Assembly (NCBI RefSeq): GCF_009192765.1
Contig: NZ_VOHQ01000009.1
Coordinates: forward strand, 124,001-188,000
Direction: 5' to 3'
Source: Agriterribacter humi
GTDB lineage: Bacteria; Bacteroidota; Bacteroidia; Chitinophagales; Chitinophagaceae
DNA: 64,000 nucleotides
Shown here: positions 35,745 to 44,474 of the stretch, one piece after another
Layout: the number at the start of each line of letters is the position of its first letter
Numbering within the stretch: position 1 is the stretch's first letter
Notes under the pieces: generated by a model
The model's input: the letters and a program-made list of their open reading frames with translations, nothing else
Databases searched by the model: none
What the model was told of the DNA's origin: nothing
Translations under genes and position numbers: made by a program

Positions 35745-38700
35745 ATGAAAAAGTATATAAAACTGTCAATGCTTATGCCCTTGCTACTAAGCTCTTTGCT
35801 TTGCTTAGCTCAGGTAGTACAGGATAAGACAAGTGTCATAAATGTCAAAGGCAGGGTAGTTGATGAATCGGGCAATCCGGTATCAGCAACTGTAACTGTA
35901 AAAGGCACTACAATTGCCACTGGCACAAATGCCGGCGGCAACTTTGAAATTAAAAATATTGACGTTAATTCGATACTAACCATTACGGGTGTTTCAATAG
36001 AAACGCTGGACTTCCCGGTAGAAGGAAGATCCGATCTGGGGATAATAAGCATTCGCCCAAATTTCAAGGCTGGGGAAGAAATAATAGTGGAAGCCAACAC
36101 AGGATACCAGCGGGCAAAGCCAAATGAACTTAATGGTTCCATTGTGGTCATAGACAATAAGACACTGAACCAGCAGGTTGGAACAAATATTTTGAAACGT
36201 CTTGACGGGGTTACAAGTGGACTGTTGTTTACCAACAAGCAAAATAACAACCTTGAAAGTGACTTAAATATTTCTATCAGAGGATTAAGTACAATCAACG
36301 GGCCTTTGAATCCAATTATAGTATTAGACAACTTTATTTATGAAGGGAGTATAAATAACATTAATCCGAATGATATTGAATCAATATCCATCTTGAAAGA
36401 TGCAGCAGCAACATCAATTTATGGGGCACGGGGAGGAAACGGTGTAATAGTTATTACTAGCAAAAAGGGCAAATTTAATCAGCCTGTTAAAGTTAACTTT
36501 AATAGCACTGCAATTCTCAGTGAAAAACCTGACCTATTCTATCACTCACAAATATCTTCCTATGATTATATAGACGTGGAGCAATTCCTATTCCAGAAAG
36601 GATTCTACAACAGCCAAATTAATTTTTCTTGGTACTATAGGAAACCATTTTCACCAGCTTTGCAGACTTTTGTTGACAAAGACAATGGGTTAATAAGTGC
36701 TGAGGATTATACAGCACATATAAACGAACTAAAGAGCTACGATGTACGCAATGACTATGAAAAATATCTTTATAGGAAAGCACTTACACAACAATATTCA
36801 GTAAACGTAAGAGGTGGATCACAGACAAACAATTATAGCTTTTCAGTGAATTATGACAGAAGTAAAGGCTCACTGCACGAGCAGTTTAATAAACTTAATA
36901 TTCATATTCAAAATACTTACCAACCACATAAGAAATTACAATTAACTCTGGTAGCGTACTACACAAATAGTCTATCAAAATCAGGAAAACCTTCATCTGT
37001 TCAACTTGACAGCAAACCAATACCATACTTACGGCTTGTTGATGATGAGGGTAATGCCGAACCCATAGCACTATATCATTCAGGATATACAGATACCATC
37101 GGCATGAGTAAACTTCTCGACTGGAATTATTACCCTTTAGATGACTACAAACACAATACCCTAAATACCCGTATAGAGGATATAGTTGCAAACATTGGGA
37201 TTAACTACAAGTTGATGCCGGGAATGGACATAGACCTTAAATACCAATACCAGCGGCAAAGGAACGAAGCGAATAGGTATGCAGATATCGAAAGTCTATA
37301 TGCACGGGACTTGATAAACCGGTTTACACAAATTGATCATACCAGTGGAACTATAAAATACATTGTTCCCAATAATGGGATCCTAATGCTGTATAATAAC
37401 ATAGTAAATGCTCAGAACTTTAGGGTACAGGCTAATTACAACAGACAATGGGATCAACATACCGTAAATATCATTGCCGGATTTGAGGTGCGGGATATTA
37501 TCCGCAATGGGAATAGTAGTACTCACTATGGGGTTAACAAAGACCCTCTTACTACTGCTAATGTTGACTATATTAACCAGTATCCAACTATACCCTTTGG
37601 AAACTTAGGAACTGTTTTAGGTGCTCCCACAATATCCCTCACAACCAGCCGCTTTATTTCTGCATATGCAAATGCCTCTTATATTTTCAAAAGCAAATAT
37701 CAGCTATCAGGAAGTTTACGAAAAGATGGCGCAAACATATTGGGAGTAGCAACCAATGATAAATGGAAGCCTCTTTGGTCGGTAGGGGTAGGCTGGAATT
37801 TGTCAAAGGAGAGCTTCTATCAATCTACTCTATTTCCCTCGCTAAGACTACGGGCCAGTTATGGCTATAGTGGGAACCTCGATATAACAAAGACCGCATT
37901 GCCCGTGGCTGCCTATGGAACCAATCCGATAACCAATCTACCATATACACAAATCTCCACTCTAAACAATCAAAATTTACAATGGGAGGAATCTCGGCAG
38001 GTAAATATTGCCGTTGATTTTAAAATAAAAGATGGAACTCTAATAGGGACAGTTGAGTTTTATACAAAAAAAGGAAGCCAACTGTATGGATTGGCCAACT
38101 ATGACTATACCACTTGGGGATATTTACAGCAAATCACAAAAAACATTGCCGGAATGGCTGGCAGAGGCATTGATGTTTCTTTGACCAGCAAGAATATAAA
38201 CAAAAAAATGAAATGGTTTACTGAACTTCTTTTCAACTATAATGAGAGCAAGGTTACGGAATATTACTCTACAGATGCTGAACAGGGAACTGGTCTTTTA
38301 GGAAATGGGATGACTATTACTCCCGTTATAGGAAAGCCTCTATATGCAATTGCGGCCTACCGCTGGGCTGGGTTAACCAATCAGGGAGACCCACAAGGCT
38401 ATTTGAATAATCAGCCATCAACAGACTATGAAAGCATCTTATATTCCACTTACACTGATGGCATTAAGAACAACTCCAGCATAACTTATATTGGCTCCGC
38501 TGCACCAGTAATCTTTGGTTCTATAATAAATACTTTTGCTTTGGGTAAACTATCCGCATCTATTAACATCTCCTATAAATTGGGTTACTATTTCAAAAAA
38601 CCCTCGCTCTCATATGGCACTCTGTTCAACTATGGGATTGGGACAAAGGATTATAGTATTAGGTGGAAGCAGTCCGGGGATGAAAATATTACCAATGTGC

Positions 38701-38987
38701 CAGCAATGGTCTATACTGATTATCCGCAATTTTCTTCCAGGGATGATTTTTATAACAATGCTGAAATTAATGTGTTACGAGCTGATCACATTAGATTACA
38801 GTATATCAACATAAACTATCTGATTAGGGAATCTGGGCCAAACTCAAGGATTGGACTAAGAGCTTATGTCAATTTCTCCAATTTAGGAATTTTATGGCGG
38901 GCAAATAAAGAAAGTATAGATCCCGATTATCCTTATTCTTTACCGCTTCCCAAGTCTTATGCAATTGGATTGCAGGTGACATTTTAA
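35745..38987 (+). CDS. SusC/RagA-family TonB-dependent outer-membrane transporter
   Basis: A 1080-residue outer-membrane receptor: signal peptide (residues about 1-22, ending LCLAQ), a carboxypeptidase-regulatory-like repeat (INVKGRVVDESGNPVSATV), and a plug domain with the SusC signature (IRGLSTINGPLNPIIVLDN, ISILKDAAATSIYGARGGNG). A 22-strand barrel follows and ends in the aromatic LQVTF. It takes up a large nutrient together with the SusD lipoprotein encoded 19 nt downstream. No glycoside hydrolase, peptidase, sigma or anti-sigma gene lies beside it, so the substrate is open; the adjoining redox genes argue against a standard polysaccharide locus. Confidence 0.95.
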   Translation: MKKYIKLSMLMPLLLSSLLCLAQVVQDKTSVINVKGRVVDESGNPVSATVTVKGTTIATGTNAGGNFEIKNIDVNSILTITGVSIETLDFPVEGRSDLGIISIRPNFKAGEEIIVEANTGYQRAKPNELNGSIVVIDNKTLNQQVGTNILKRLDGVTSGLLFTNKQNNNLESDLNISIRGLSTINGPLNPIIVLDNFIYEGSINNINPNDIESISILKDAAATSIYGARGGNGVIVITSKKGKFNQPVKVNFNSTAILSEKPDLFYHSQISSYDYIDVEQFLFQKGFYNSQINFSWYYRKPFSPALQTFVDKDNGLISAEDYTAHINELKSYDVRNDYEKYLYRKALTQQYSVNVRGGSQTNNYSFSVNYDRSKGSLHEQFNKLNIHIQNTYQPHKKLQLTLVAYYTNSLSKSGKPSSVQLDSKPIPYLRLVDDEGNAEPIALYHSGYTDTIGMSKLLDWNYYPLDDYKHNTLNTRIEDIVANIGINYKLMPGMDIDLKYQYQRQRNEANRYADIESLYARDLINRFTQIDHTSGTIKYIVPNNGILMLYNNIVNAQNFRVQANYNRQWDQHTVNIIAGFEVRDIIRNGNSSTHYGVNKDPLTTANVDYINQYPTIPFGNLGTVLGAPTISLTTSRFISAYANASYIFKSKYQLSGSLRKDGANILGVATNDKWKPLWSVGVGWNLSKESFYQSTLFPSLRLRASYGYSGNLDITKTALPVAAYGTNPITNLPYTQISTLNNQNLQWEESRQVNIAVDFKIKDGTLIGTVEFYTKKGSQLYGLANYDYTTWGYLQQITKNIAGMAGRGIDVSLTSKNINKKMKWFTELLFNYNESKVTEYYSTDAEQGTGLLGNGMTITPVIGKPLYAIAAYRWAGLTNQGDPQGYLNNQPSTDYESILYSTYTDGIKNNSSITYIGSAAPVIFGSIINTFALGKLSASINISYKLGYYFKKPSLSYGTLFNYGIGTKDYSIRWKQSGDENITNVPAMVYTDYPQFSSRDDFYNNAEINVLRADHIRLQYININYLIRESGPNSRIGLRAYVNFSNLGILWRANKESIDPDYPYSLPLPKSYAIGLQVTF

Positions 38988-39006
38988 TCACTAAAAAATT
39001 AGAGTT

Positions 39007-40383
39007 ATGCAGATCGCTCACAAGCATTATAAAACATTAGGTATAATAATCGTTATTTCAACAACTCTGTTTACTTCTATGTCTTGTAAAAAATTTCTCG
39101 CTGAAAAACCTGATGCTTCGTTAACTGTGCCAAAAACACTAACGGAGTTGGAAGGTTTGTTCAATGACGCAGAAAGGATGAACTTTAATCTTACACCATC
39201 AATGGGCGAATCTTCCGCTGACGACTATTTTCTGTTGCAAGAGACCTATGATGCTCTACCGACACAGTGGCAACAGGTCTACAGTTGGTCACTTAAAGAA
39301 TATCGCTTCCAAAATGATTGGAGTGCAAACTACATTCCGGTTTACAATGCTAATTTTGCCTTAGAATCGCTGTCAAAAATTCAGCGCACAGCGAGTAATG
39401 AAAGACAATGGGACAAAGTCAAAGGATATTCGCTCTTTTTTCGAGCTTACAGCTTTCTGAACCTTGTGTGGATATTTTCAAAAGCGTATGATTCTTCTAC
39501 TGCAAGCACAGATTTAGGTATTGTTCTGAGGCTGGGAGCGGATTTCAACCAACCATCCCACCGCTCATCTGTAGAACAGACTTACCATCAAATTATAAAG
39601 GATACTAAAGAGGCGGCCAATTACCTTCCCGAAATGTCATCAAATGTACTCCTACCCTCAAAAGCAGCATGTTACGGTTTGTTGTCACGAACATACCTTT
39701 CTACGCGCCAATATGATAGTGCTTATAAGTATAGCGATTTGTGCATTCAGTTGACAGATGATATTCTTGACTATAACACGATTCCGGTTACCGATGACAT
39801 ACCTTTCCCGAGACTGGATAACCCCGAAACTATCTTTTACTCGGAAATGAATACATTTAACACAAACCACTACTCGTTCTCCGGATTTGTAGATTCTACG
39901 TTGATCCGCCTCTATAATGCGAATGATCTAAGATTAACTGCATTTTTTAGTCCACAAAATAATTTACATAGGTTTAAAGGAGCATATACCGCCAATAGCA
40001 TTTTGTTATTTACAGGACTTGCAAATGATGAAATCTTTTTAATTAGAGCAGAGTGTTCTGCAAGAAAGAATATGATTAGTGGGGCAATGAATGATTTGAA
40101 TACTTTAATGAAGAAAAGATGGAATAACGATTTACCCTATTTGGATTTTATCGCCATCGACAGAGAACACGCAATTACTCAAATATTGGCAGAGCGCAGG
40201 AAAGAATTGTTGATGCGGGGAATACGATGGAGTGATATAAAGAGATTAAATAAAGAAGGGAGAGAAATTATTCCTAAAAGACTAATAAATGGAAATGAAA
40301 TTTCGCTACCGTCCAATAACAGTCGTTATGCATTACCTATTCCAGCAGATATAATCAGTATCACAGGTATGCCTCAGAATTAG
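39007..40383 (+). CDS. SusD/RagB-family nutrient-binding outer-membrane lipoprotein
   Basis: A 458-residue lipoprotein partner of the SusC transporter. A signal segment ends in MSC-KKF, with Cys27 as the likely lipidation site. The SusD-like TPR region (DKVKGYSLFFRAYSFLNLVW) and the C-terminal RagB-type sequence (AERRKELLMRGIRWSDIKRLN) are clear. It caps the SusC barrel and captures the substrate. It follows SusC after 19 nt and is followed by an intrinsic terminator. Confidence 0.94.
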   Translation: MQIAHKHYKTLGIIIVISTTLFTSMSCKKFLAEKPDASLTVPKTLTELEGLFNDAERMNFNLTPSMGESSADDYFLLQETYDALPTQWQQVYSWSLKEYRFQNDWSANYIPVYNANFALESLSKIQRTASNERQWDKVKGYSLFFRAYSFLNLVWIFSKAYDSSTASTDLGIVLRLGADFNQPSHRSSVEQTYHQIIKDTKEAANYLPEMSSNVLLPSKAACYGLLSRTYLSTRQYDSAYKYSDLCIQLTDDILDYNTIPVTDDIPFPRLDNPETIFYSEMNTFNTNHYSFSGFVDSTLIRLYNANDLRLTAFFSPQNNLHRFKGAYTANSILLFTGLANDEIFLIRAECSARKNMISGAMNDLNTLMKKRWNNDLPYLDFIAIDREHAITQILAERRKELLMRGIRWSDIKRLNKEGREIIPKRLINGNEISLPSNNSRYALPIPADIISITGMPQN

Positions 40384-40398
40384 CCTTTTTACATGAAA

Positions 40399-40428
40399 GA
40401 AGCAGGAAGGCTTCCTGCTTCTTTATTT
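40399..40428. terminator. Intrinsic terminator after susD
   Basis: A perfect 10-bp stem GAAGCAGGAA / TTCCTGCTTC with a GGC loop, followed by TTTATTT. It lies 15 nt after the SusD stop and before the convergent gene, and ends the tlpA-susCD transcript. Confidence 0.88.
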
Positions 40429-40469
40429 ACTCTTTGCTACGTTTCGCACCCGATTTTGTTGAAAGTCGT

Positions 40470-40835
40470 TTAATTAGCCTTATTGTAAATTGTCCCACCA
40501 CCTGAAGGAATTGCACTCACGTAGTGAACACTGCCGGTATATAATGAGGCAGTAATAGAAAAAGACGTGCTTAATGTGTTATCAGGATTGATAAATGATG
40601 GGTTATCAGTTACCTGCATTTCGCACGCCTTTTGATTTACATTTGTGGGACAGTTTTGCGAAGTTGTTACATATTGCCACTTACTTTTGTCTTCTACATT
40701 TGGTTTTGAATAAGGATTCGATGACGGAGGATTGTACCTAAACAGTTTGGTAGCAAATTTTTTCTCAGGCGCTTTAAAAGATATGGCTGCAAAAGCCAGT
40801 GCTATGGCAAATATGCCAAATAAATAACGTGTCAT
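40470..40835 (-). CDS. Small secreted two-cysteine protein
   Basis: A 121-residue protein with an N-terminal signal peptide (YLFGIFAIALAFAAISF) and two cysteines, Cys62 (NCPTN) and Cys71 (ACEMQ), likely to form a disulfide in the exported form. It resembles small secreted Bacteroidota proteins of the DUF6520 kind, but that assignment is tentative. It lies 43 nt downstream of a MauE-like redox membrane gene on the same strand and converges with the TlpA-SusCD operon. Its disulfide could be a target of the MauE/TlpA system. Function is unknown. Confidence 0.6.
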   Translation of the reverse strand: MTRYLFGIFAIALAFAAISFKAPEKKFATKLFRYNPPSSNPYSKPNVEDKSKWQYVTTSQNCPTNVNQKACEMQVTDNPSFINPDNTLSTSFSITASLYTGSVHYVSAIPSGGGTIYNKAN

Positions 40836-40878
40836 GATGATCGTTTTTAATTAAGAAATGGTTTTGTGTTTGAAAATT

Positions 40879-41394
40879 CTATTGTTTTTTAGGTGGAGAT
40901 TTATTCATCATTCCTTTATGTTTATTGTATAATAAAATGCTGGTTATAGAAAGAACAATCAGCGACAGGTTAAAAACGATATGCTGCCTCCACGATAACT
41001 CAGCCAATACCCCACCACAGGTACAGGGAAGTTTCGGCATATAAAGAATCATATACCCAAGATATATTGTAAAAGCTGTGATTACTGTTGCTGATACCCA
41101 CAACCCGATACGGCGAAATGCAGGTATAAACAATAGTACTGCAATAGCAAACTCAGTTACTGGCAACAGCCAGGCAATTATACCTGCTAAAGGCTTCAAT
41201 AAGACGGATTGACTCAATGTATATCGGAATTGCTCATAATCCATTAGCTTACTCCAGGCTGTATATAAAAAAACAAGTAATAACGCCCCGCATATAAAAT
41301 CAGCCGACAGTATCTGCCAGTTAATTTTTTTTCTCCACTTGTATTTGAGCGTAATTCCCACTTTTCTATTTGATAAGGTTAATAATATCTTCAA
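40879..41394 (-). CDS. MauE/DoxX-like redox membrane protein
   Basis: A 171-residue membrane protein with about four hydrophobic segments (FICGALLLVFLYTAW, IIAWLLPVTEFAIAVLLFI, SATVITAFTIYLGYMILYM, a C-terminal IVFNLSLIVLSITSILLY). A CTCGG motif (Cys124, Cys126) is typical of MauE-type proteins. MauE was first known from methylamine utilisation as a helper in disulfide formation; Bacteroidota homologues often sit next to SusCD and TlpA-like genes. Here it is upstream of the two-cysteine secreted protein. A role in passing disulfides to that protein is inference. Confidence 0.82.
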   Translation of the reverse strand: MKILLTLSNRKVGITLKYKWRKKINWQILSADFICGALLLVFLYTAWSKLMDYEQFRYTLSQSVLLKPLAGIIAWLLPVTEFAIAVLLFIPAFRRIGLWVSATVITAFTIYLGYMILYMPKLPCTCGGVLAELSWRQHIVFNLSLIVLSITSILLYNKHKGMMNKSPPKKQ

Positions 41395-41524
41395 CAGCGC
41401 TTGCCACTATTCACTATCCCATCCGTTCCGGGAGCTGCTATTGATTTACGCTGATGTAAAATTCTATATCCTCAGCGAGGAAACATTGTATAAACAGGTT
41501 GTATTGTAAATTGTATATTCAGAC

Positions 41525-42559
41525 CTATTGATCCTCCTGGTTTCTTTTGCGGAATGCCTGGGGCGTATACCCAAACCTGGCTTTAAAACATTTTATAAAA
41601 TGAGGCGGATCTGAAAAACCCATGCGCAGCGCGATGGTATATACGGAAAGCTTTGTAGTTACAATAAGCTTCATGGCAGCCCGCAGCCTCTGCTCCTGTA
41701 TATAACGATGAATGGGCTTATTGAATAAAATACGAAACAGCTTCTTCAGCACGGCAGGGCTCATGTTGAAATCTTTTGCCATAGCGCTTATGGTAATGCT
41801 GTCGCCCAGTCCGTTTTCAATATACGCCGCAAATGTTTCTTTGTTTTTTTCGAAATGGGCCGGCTCAGGTAGCGGCGATTCAAGATGGCGGGCGCAAAGC
41901 GACAGCAACTCCTTTACACGCGCCTGCAGGTACAATTTTCGTTCCGTACTTTCATGAGTGGATGCTGTAATTTTGAAGACCAGTTGGCGGATGCGGTGGT
42001 TAATGCTGCCTACCCGGAGCCGGAAACCATTGTTCGACAAGGAGCGGGCATAATGGAGCAACTTGTACACCGTGGCAAATTTGCCTGCCAGTTCACGTAA
42101 ATAAGAAATATTCAACTGCACTAAAAACCATACATGCTCGCCCTGCTCAAACCATAGCTTATGCCGGCCTTTGGGAAGATACAGCAGTTGATAAACATTC
42201 TTTTCGATTTTCCATGTATCTGCTTTCACTTTCATATCGGCCTTCCCTTTAAATGGATAAACCAGGTATATTGTCGCCCGGGGGTTGAGAGCGAAAAGGA
42301 TCGCTTTTCCCGGCATAAAAAAACGTATCTGCTCAAACTCCAAACCACCCCATTTGCTTTTCTGCGCTAAATAACTTCCAAATTTTCCCTGGCAATAAGT
42401 GGGTAGTGAAAATGGTGTGCGCCATTTTTGTAATGGTTCGGGTATGTCGTACCCGGTAACAAGGCTCTCGGCAGCCTTATCGCCAGGAAAATATTGCATA
42501 GGAAAAGCGTTTGTTGGCAGGGCAAATTCATGATTTTTTTTTCGTTTTATCAATTGCAT
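41525..42559 (-). CDS. AraC-family transcriptional regulator
   Basis: A 344-residue regulator with the two-HTH AraC domain at the C-terminus (about residues 240-340: YIENGLGDSITISAMAKDF, RLRAAMKLIVTTKLSVYTIA, MGFSDPPHFIKCFKARFG). The N-terminal 200 residues form a possible ligand-binding region without a recognised family. It is encoded next to the MauE/secreted-protein pair and convergent with nothing nearby, so control of that cluster or of the TlpA-SusCD operon is plausible but unproven. No clear operator was identified. Confidence 0.86.
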   Translation of the reverse strand: MQLIKRKKNHEFALPTNAFPMQYFPGDKAAESLVTGYDIPEPLQKWRTPFSLPTYCQGKFGSYLAQKSKWGGLEFEQIRFFMPGKAILFALNPRATIYLVYPFKGKADMKVKADTWKIEKNVYQLLYLPKGRHKLWFEQGEHVWFLVQLNISYLRELAGKFATVYKLLHYARSLSNNGFRLRVGSINHRIRQLVFKITASTHESTERKLYLQARVKELLSLCARHLESPLPEPAHFEKNKETFAAYIENGLGDSITISAMAKDFNMSPAVLKKLFRILFNKPIHRYIQEQRLRAAMKLIVTTKLSVYTIALRMGFSDPPHFIKCFKARFGYTPQAFRKRNQEDQ

Positions 42560-42631
42560 CCTTTTAAGCTACCTTATAAGGCCGCTTATAAAAATTTCAT
42601 CCAGAAATAATTACAATCTCAAAAAAACAGG

Positions 42632-43852
42632 TTATGATGGAGTGTTGTGAGAACGGATGCTCTTCCTGTTTGCCAGCTTTATTTTTCTTAAAGCCGAAAG
42701 CATGTCATTAAGAATTTGTTCCACTTTGTCAATAACATCAGGCGCGGATTTTGAAATACTGTTTTTAAGGTGCTCATCAGAGAACTCATCACCGGGGTTC
42801 TTTCCTACGGTTACAACATTTCTTGCCATAAATTGGGTAAGCTCACGCATGCTCTTTATGCGAAATATACCGGTTTCAATAAACAATCTGATGATCAATC
42901 CCAACTGGCTGATGGTAAGGGTAGTTACGATCTTTCGCGTATCTCTTCCATTACCGTTTCCGTTCAAAAAAAATTGTTCCTTCCATTCTCTCTTTTTAAA
43001 CTTAACAAGATCGTGGAGATTATCGCGAAGCATAGTGGAAACGGGCTCCCGTTCATGGTTCCAGGCATATCCCGCTACAGGTTTTAACCTTTCAAAGAAT
43101 TTCCCGGCACGCGAATAGCTGTAAATGGCATCTTTGCCGGCAGGCATTTTCTGAATTACCCAATTACGGCAGAATTTATAAAAGACAAGACGATTAAAGT
43201 TAAGCCTGCACAGGTTCTCTATCAGTTGCTTGGTAATATCCAAAGGATATTTCCGGTGTTTTGTACGCCCGGCCTCATGGATTATCATCTTCCCGATATC
43301 ACGCATCATATAGAGCTGGCCGTAAGTAAGCGATTCACTATCTGCATTCAGCAAAAATTCAAAGCTGTTTGTTATCAGCCTGCATAAATGAATGTCTGGC
43401 TTCAGCAGTTCCAACCCGTCATCTATAAAAGGAATCGCCGCCCGCAATTCATTTATAATCTCCTGCTGAGTTGAATATGCTGCCGGGACATCCATTCGCA
43501 TATCTTCGGCAAAATGAACTTCTACTATTTTCAACAGGGAGTGTATTTGGCACAAGGCCTCATTATACAACGGCCATGTGGCGTTTGCTGTAAGTCTGCG
43601 TTTATGCATCAGCATATACTGATGCAGCCTGCCGGTTATGTCAAGCAAATGCATTTGATGGTAGCGGATATACCGTCTCCGCATTGCTTCGGAATAATTG
43701 CAAAAAAGTACGGAAAGTAATTTTTGTTCGGCCTGCGTACGCTCCTGTTTCATTTGGGCTATCAGCGGCTGCAAAACATTCGTCTCCGGTTTATCGTTGT
43801 CGTCAAGCAACTTCAAAATGATGTTTTCTATGCGTGATAATTCATATTGCAT
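42632..43852 (-). CDS. Conserved-looking helical protein of unknown function
   Basis: About 406 residues, almost wholly helical by residue pattern, with no signal peptide or membrane segment. A C-terminal block (TTLTISQLGLIIRLFIETG, then MRELTQFMARNV) resembles the C-termini of uncharacterised Bacteroidota proteins found near mobile-element genes, but I cannot assign a family. It is not a clear RteC. ATG 43852 (MQYELSRIE) is chosen over an upstream candidate because the N-terminal helix starts there. It diverges from the peptide/acyltransferase locus across 330 bp, so shared regulation is possible. Confidence 0.6.
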   Translation of the reverse strand: MQYELSRIENIILKLLDDNDKPETNVLQPLIAQMKQERTQAEQKLLSVLFCNYSEAMRRRYIRYHQMHLLDITGRLHQYMLMHKRRLTANATWPLYNEALCQIHSLLKIVEVHFAEDMRMDVPAAYSTQQEIINELRAAIPFIDDGLELLKPDIHLCRLITNSFEFLLNADSESLTYGQLYMMRDIGKMIIHEAGRTKHRKYPLDITKQLIENLCRLNFNRLVFYKFCRNWVIQKMPAGKDAIYSYSRAGKFFERLKPVAGYAWNHEREPVSTMLRDNLHDLVKFKKREWKEQFFLNGNGNGRDTRKIVTTLTISQLGLIIRLFIETGIFRIKSMRELTQFMARNVVTVGKNPGDEFSDEHLKNSISKSAPDVIDKVEQILNDMLSALRKIKLANRKSIRSHNTPS

Positions 43853-44183
43853 ACGGTAAGCTTTATTATCAAAATTAATTGTGCAGCCACCCAAAGAAAT
43901 ACCGGCTACTTATATACGTCACTTTAATGTGCTTGCTGATATATACAATAAGGTAGTTGGTATAAAATATTTTTGGGAATGATAAGCCGGGTAAGCCTTT
44001 GCCAGGCCATCCTTAACCACGGCAACCTTCAGCACCCTCTGCACGGCAATACACCATTTCGTATAGTGCAAAACATTTTTTGCATAACAGTTTTTCCCGC
44101 TCTCCAGATTAAAATGAGGTTTGAGGTGTAAACAACACAGTTGAATCGTAAACCATATTGTAAACACATTAAACTGCCGCATC
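43853..44183. promoter_or_regulatory. Divergent promoter region with GTAAAC direct repeats before peptide gene
   Basis: No gene. Three GTAAAC direct repeats occur at 44128, 44148 and 44160, just before the peptide ATG (44184). The 20-bp spacing between the first two is close to the two-turn spacing of LytTR-type binding sites. A LytTR response regulator is encoded 2.6 kb downstream. Binding is inference. Confidence 0.4.
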
Positions 44184-44330
44184 ATGAACAAAAGTGAAAG
44201 CATCTTCGGTATTTCTTTCAGTATTGAGGAAGTTAAAGACATGTTTAAGAACACAAGCTCAGCTATATATGAATTGCTGAGCGGGGAATCCTGTATTGTT
44301 GTTACTCCGCCCTTACCGCCGGGAACGTAA
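44184..44330 (+). CDS. Small peptide gene, candidate RiPP-like precursor
   Basis: A 48-codon ORF with ATG 44184 and TAA 44328-44330. The N-terminal 34 residues look like a leader: charged, with an amphipathic helix SIEEVKDMFKNTSSAIYELL ending at a Ser-Gly pair (residues 33-34). The C-terminal part (residues 35-48) holds one Cys (37), a hydrophobic VVT run and a PPLPPGT end, i.e. a core-like tail with four prolines. It is followed after about 31 nt by an intrinsic terminator and then by an acyltransferase gene with an RRE-like domain. That layout (abundant short precursor transcript, reduced read-through to the enzyme) is typical of RiPP loci. A longer frame on the opposite strand lacks family features. 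Coding potential is inferred, not proven. Confidence 0.6.
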   Translation: MNKSESIFGISFSIEEVKDMFKNTSSAIYELLSGESCIVVTPPLPPGT

Positions 44331-44361
44331 TTGCAATACCGCATTGAGGTTTTGTTTCACC

Positions 44362-44388
44362 AGGAATCTTTAACAGGATTCCTTTTTT
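44362..44388 (+). terminator. Intrinsic terminator/attenuator between peptide gene and acyltransferase
   Basis: AGGAATC (44362-44368) pairs with GATTCCT (44377-44383) around an 8-nt loop, followed by five more T. It sits between the peptide stop and the acyltransferase start, so most transcripts could end after the peptide. Confidence 0.8.
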
Positions 44389-44474
44389 GCGGGTGAGCAC
44401 CTGTTTACCTGGCGTTTTCGATTTGGACTTATTGCATATGCTTCCACTTTCTCAGTGATTTTAAAATAACCTGT

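Noticed and set aside
42632-43852. RteC regulator of a conjugative transposon
   Set aside because: The typical RteC C-terminal pattern is not found and no tra, mob or integrase genes lie nearby.
43919-44344. 141-codon minus-strand ORF overlapping the peptide gene
   Set aside because: Its composition is unlike a real protein and no family pattern is visible; the plus-strand small ORF fits the operon better.
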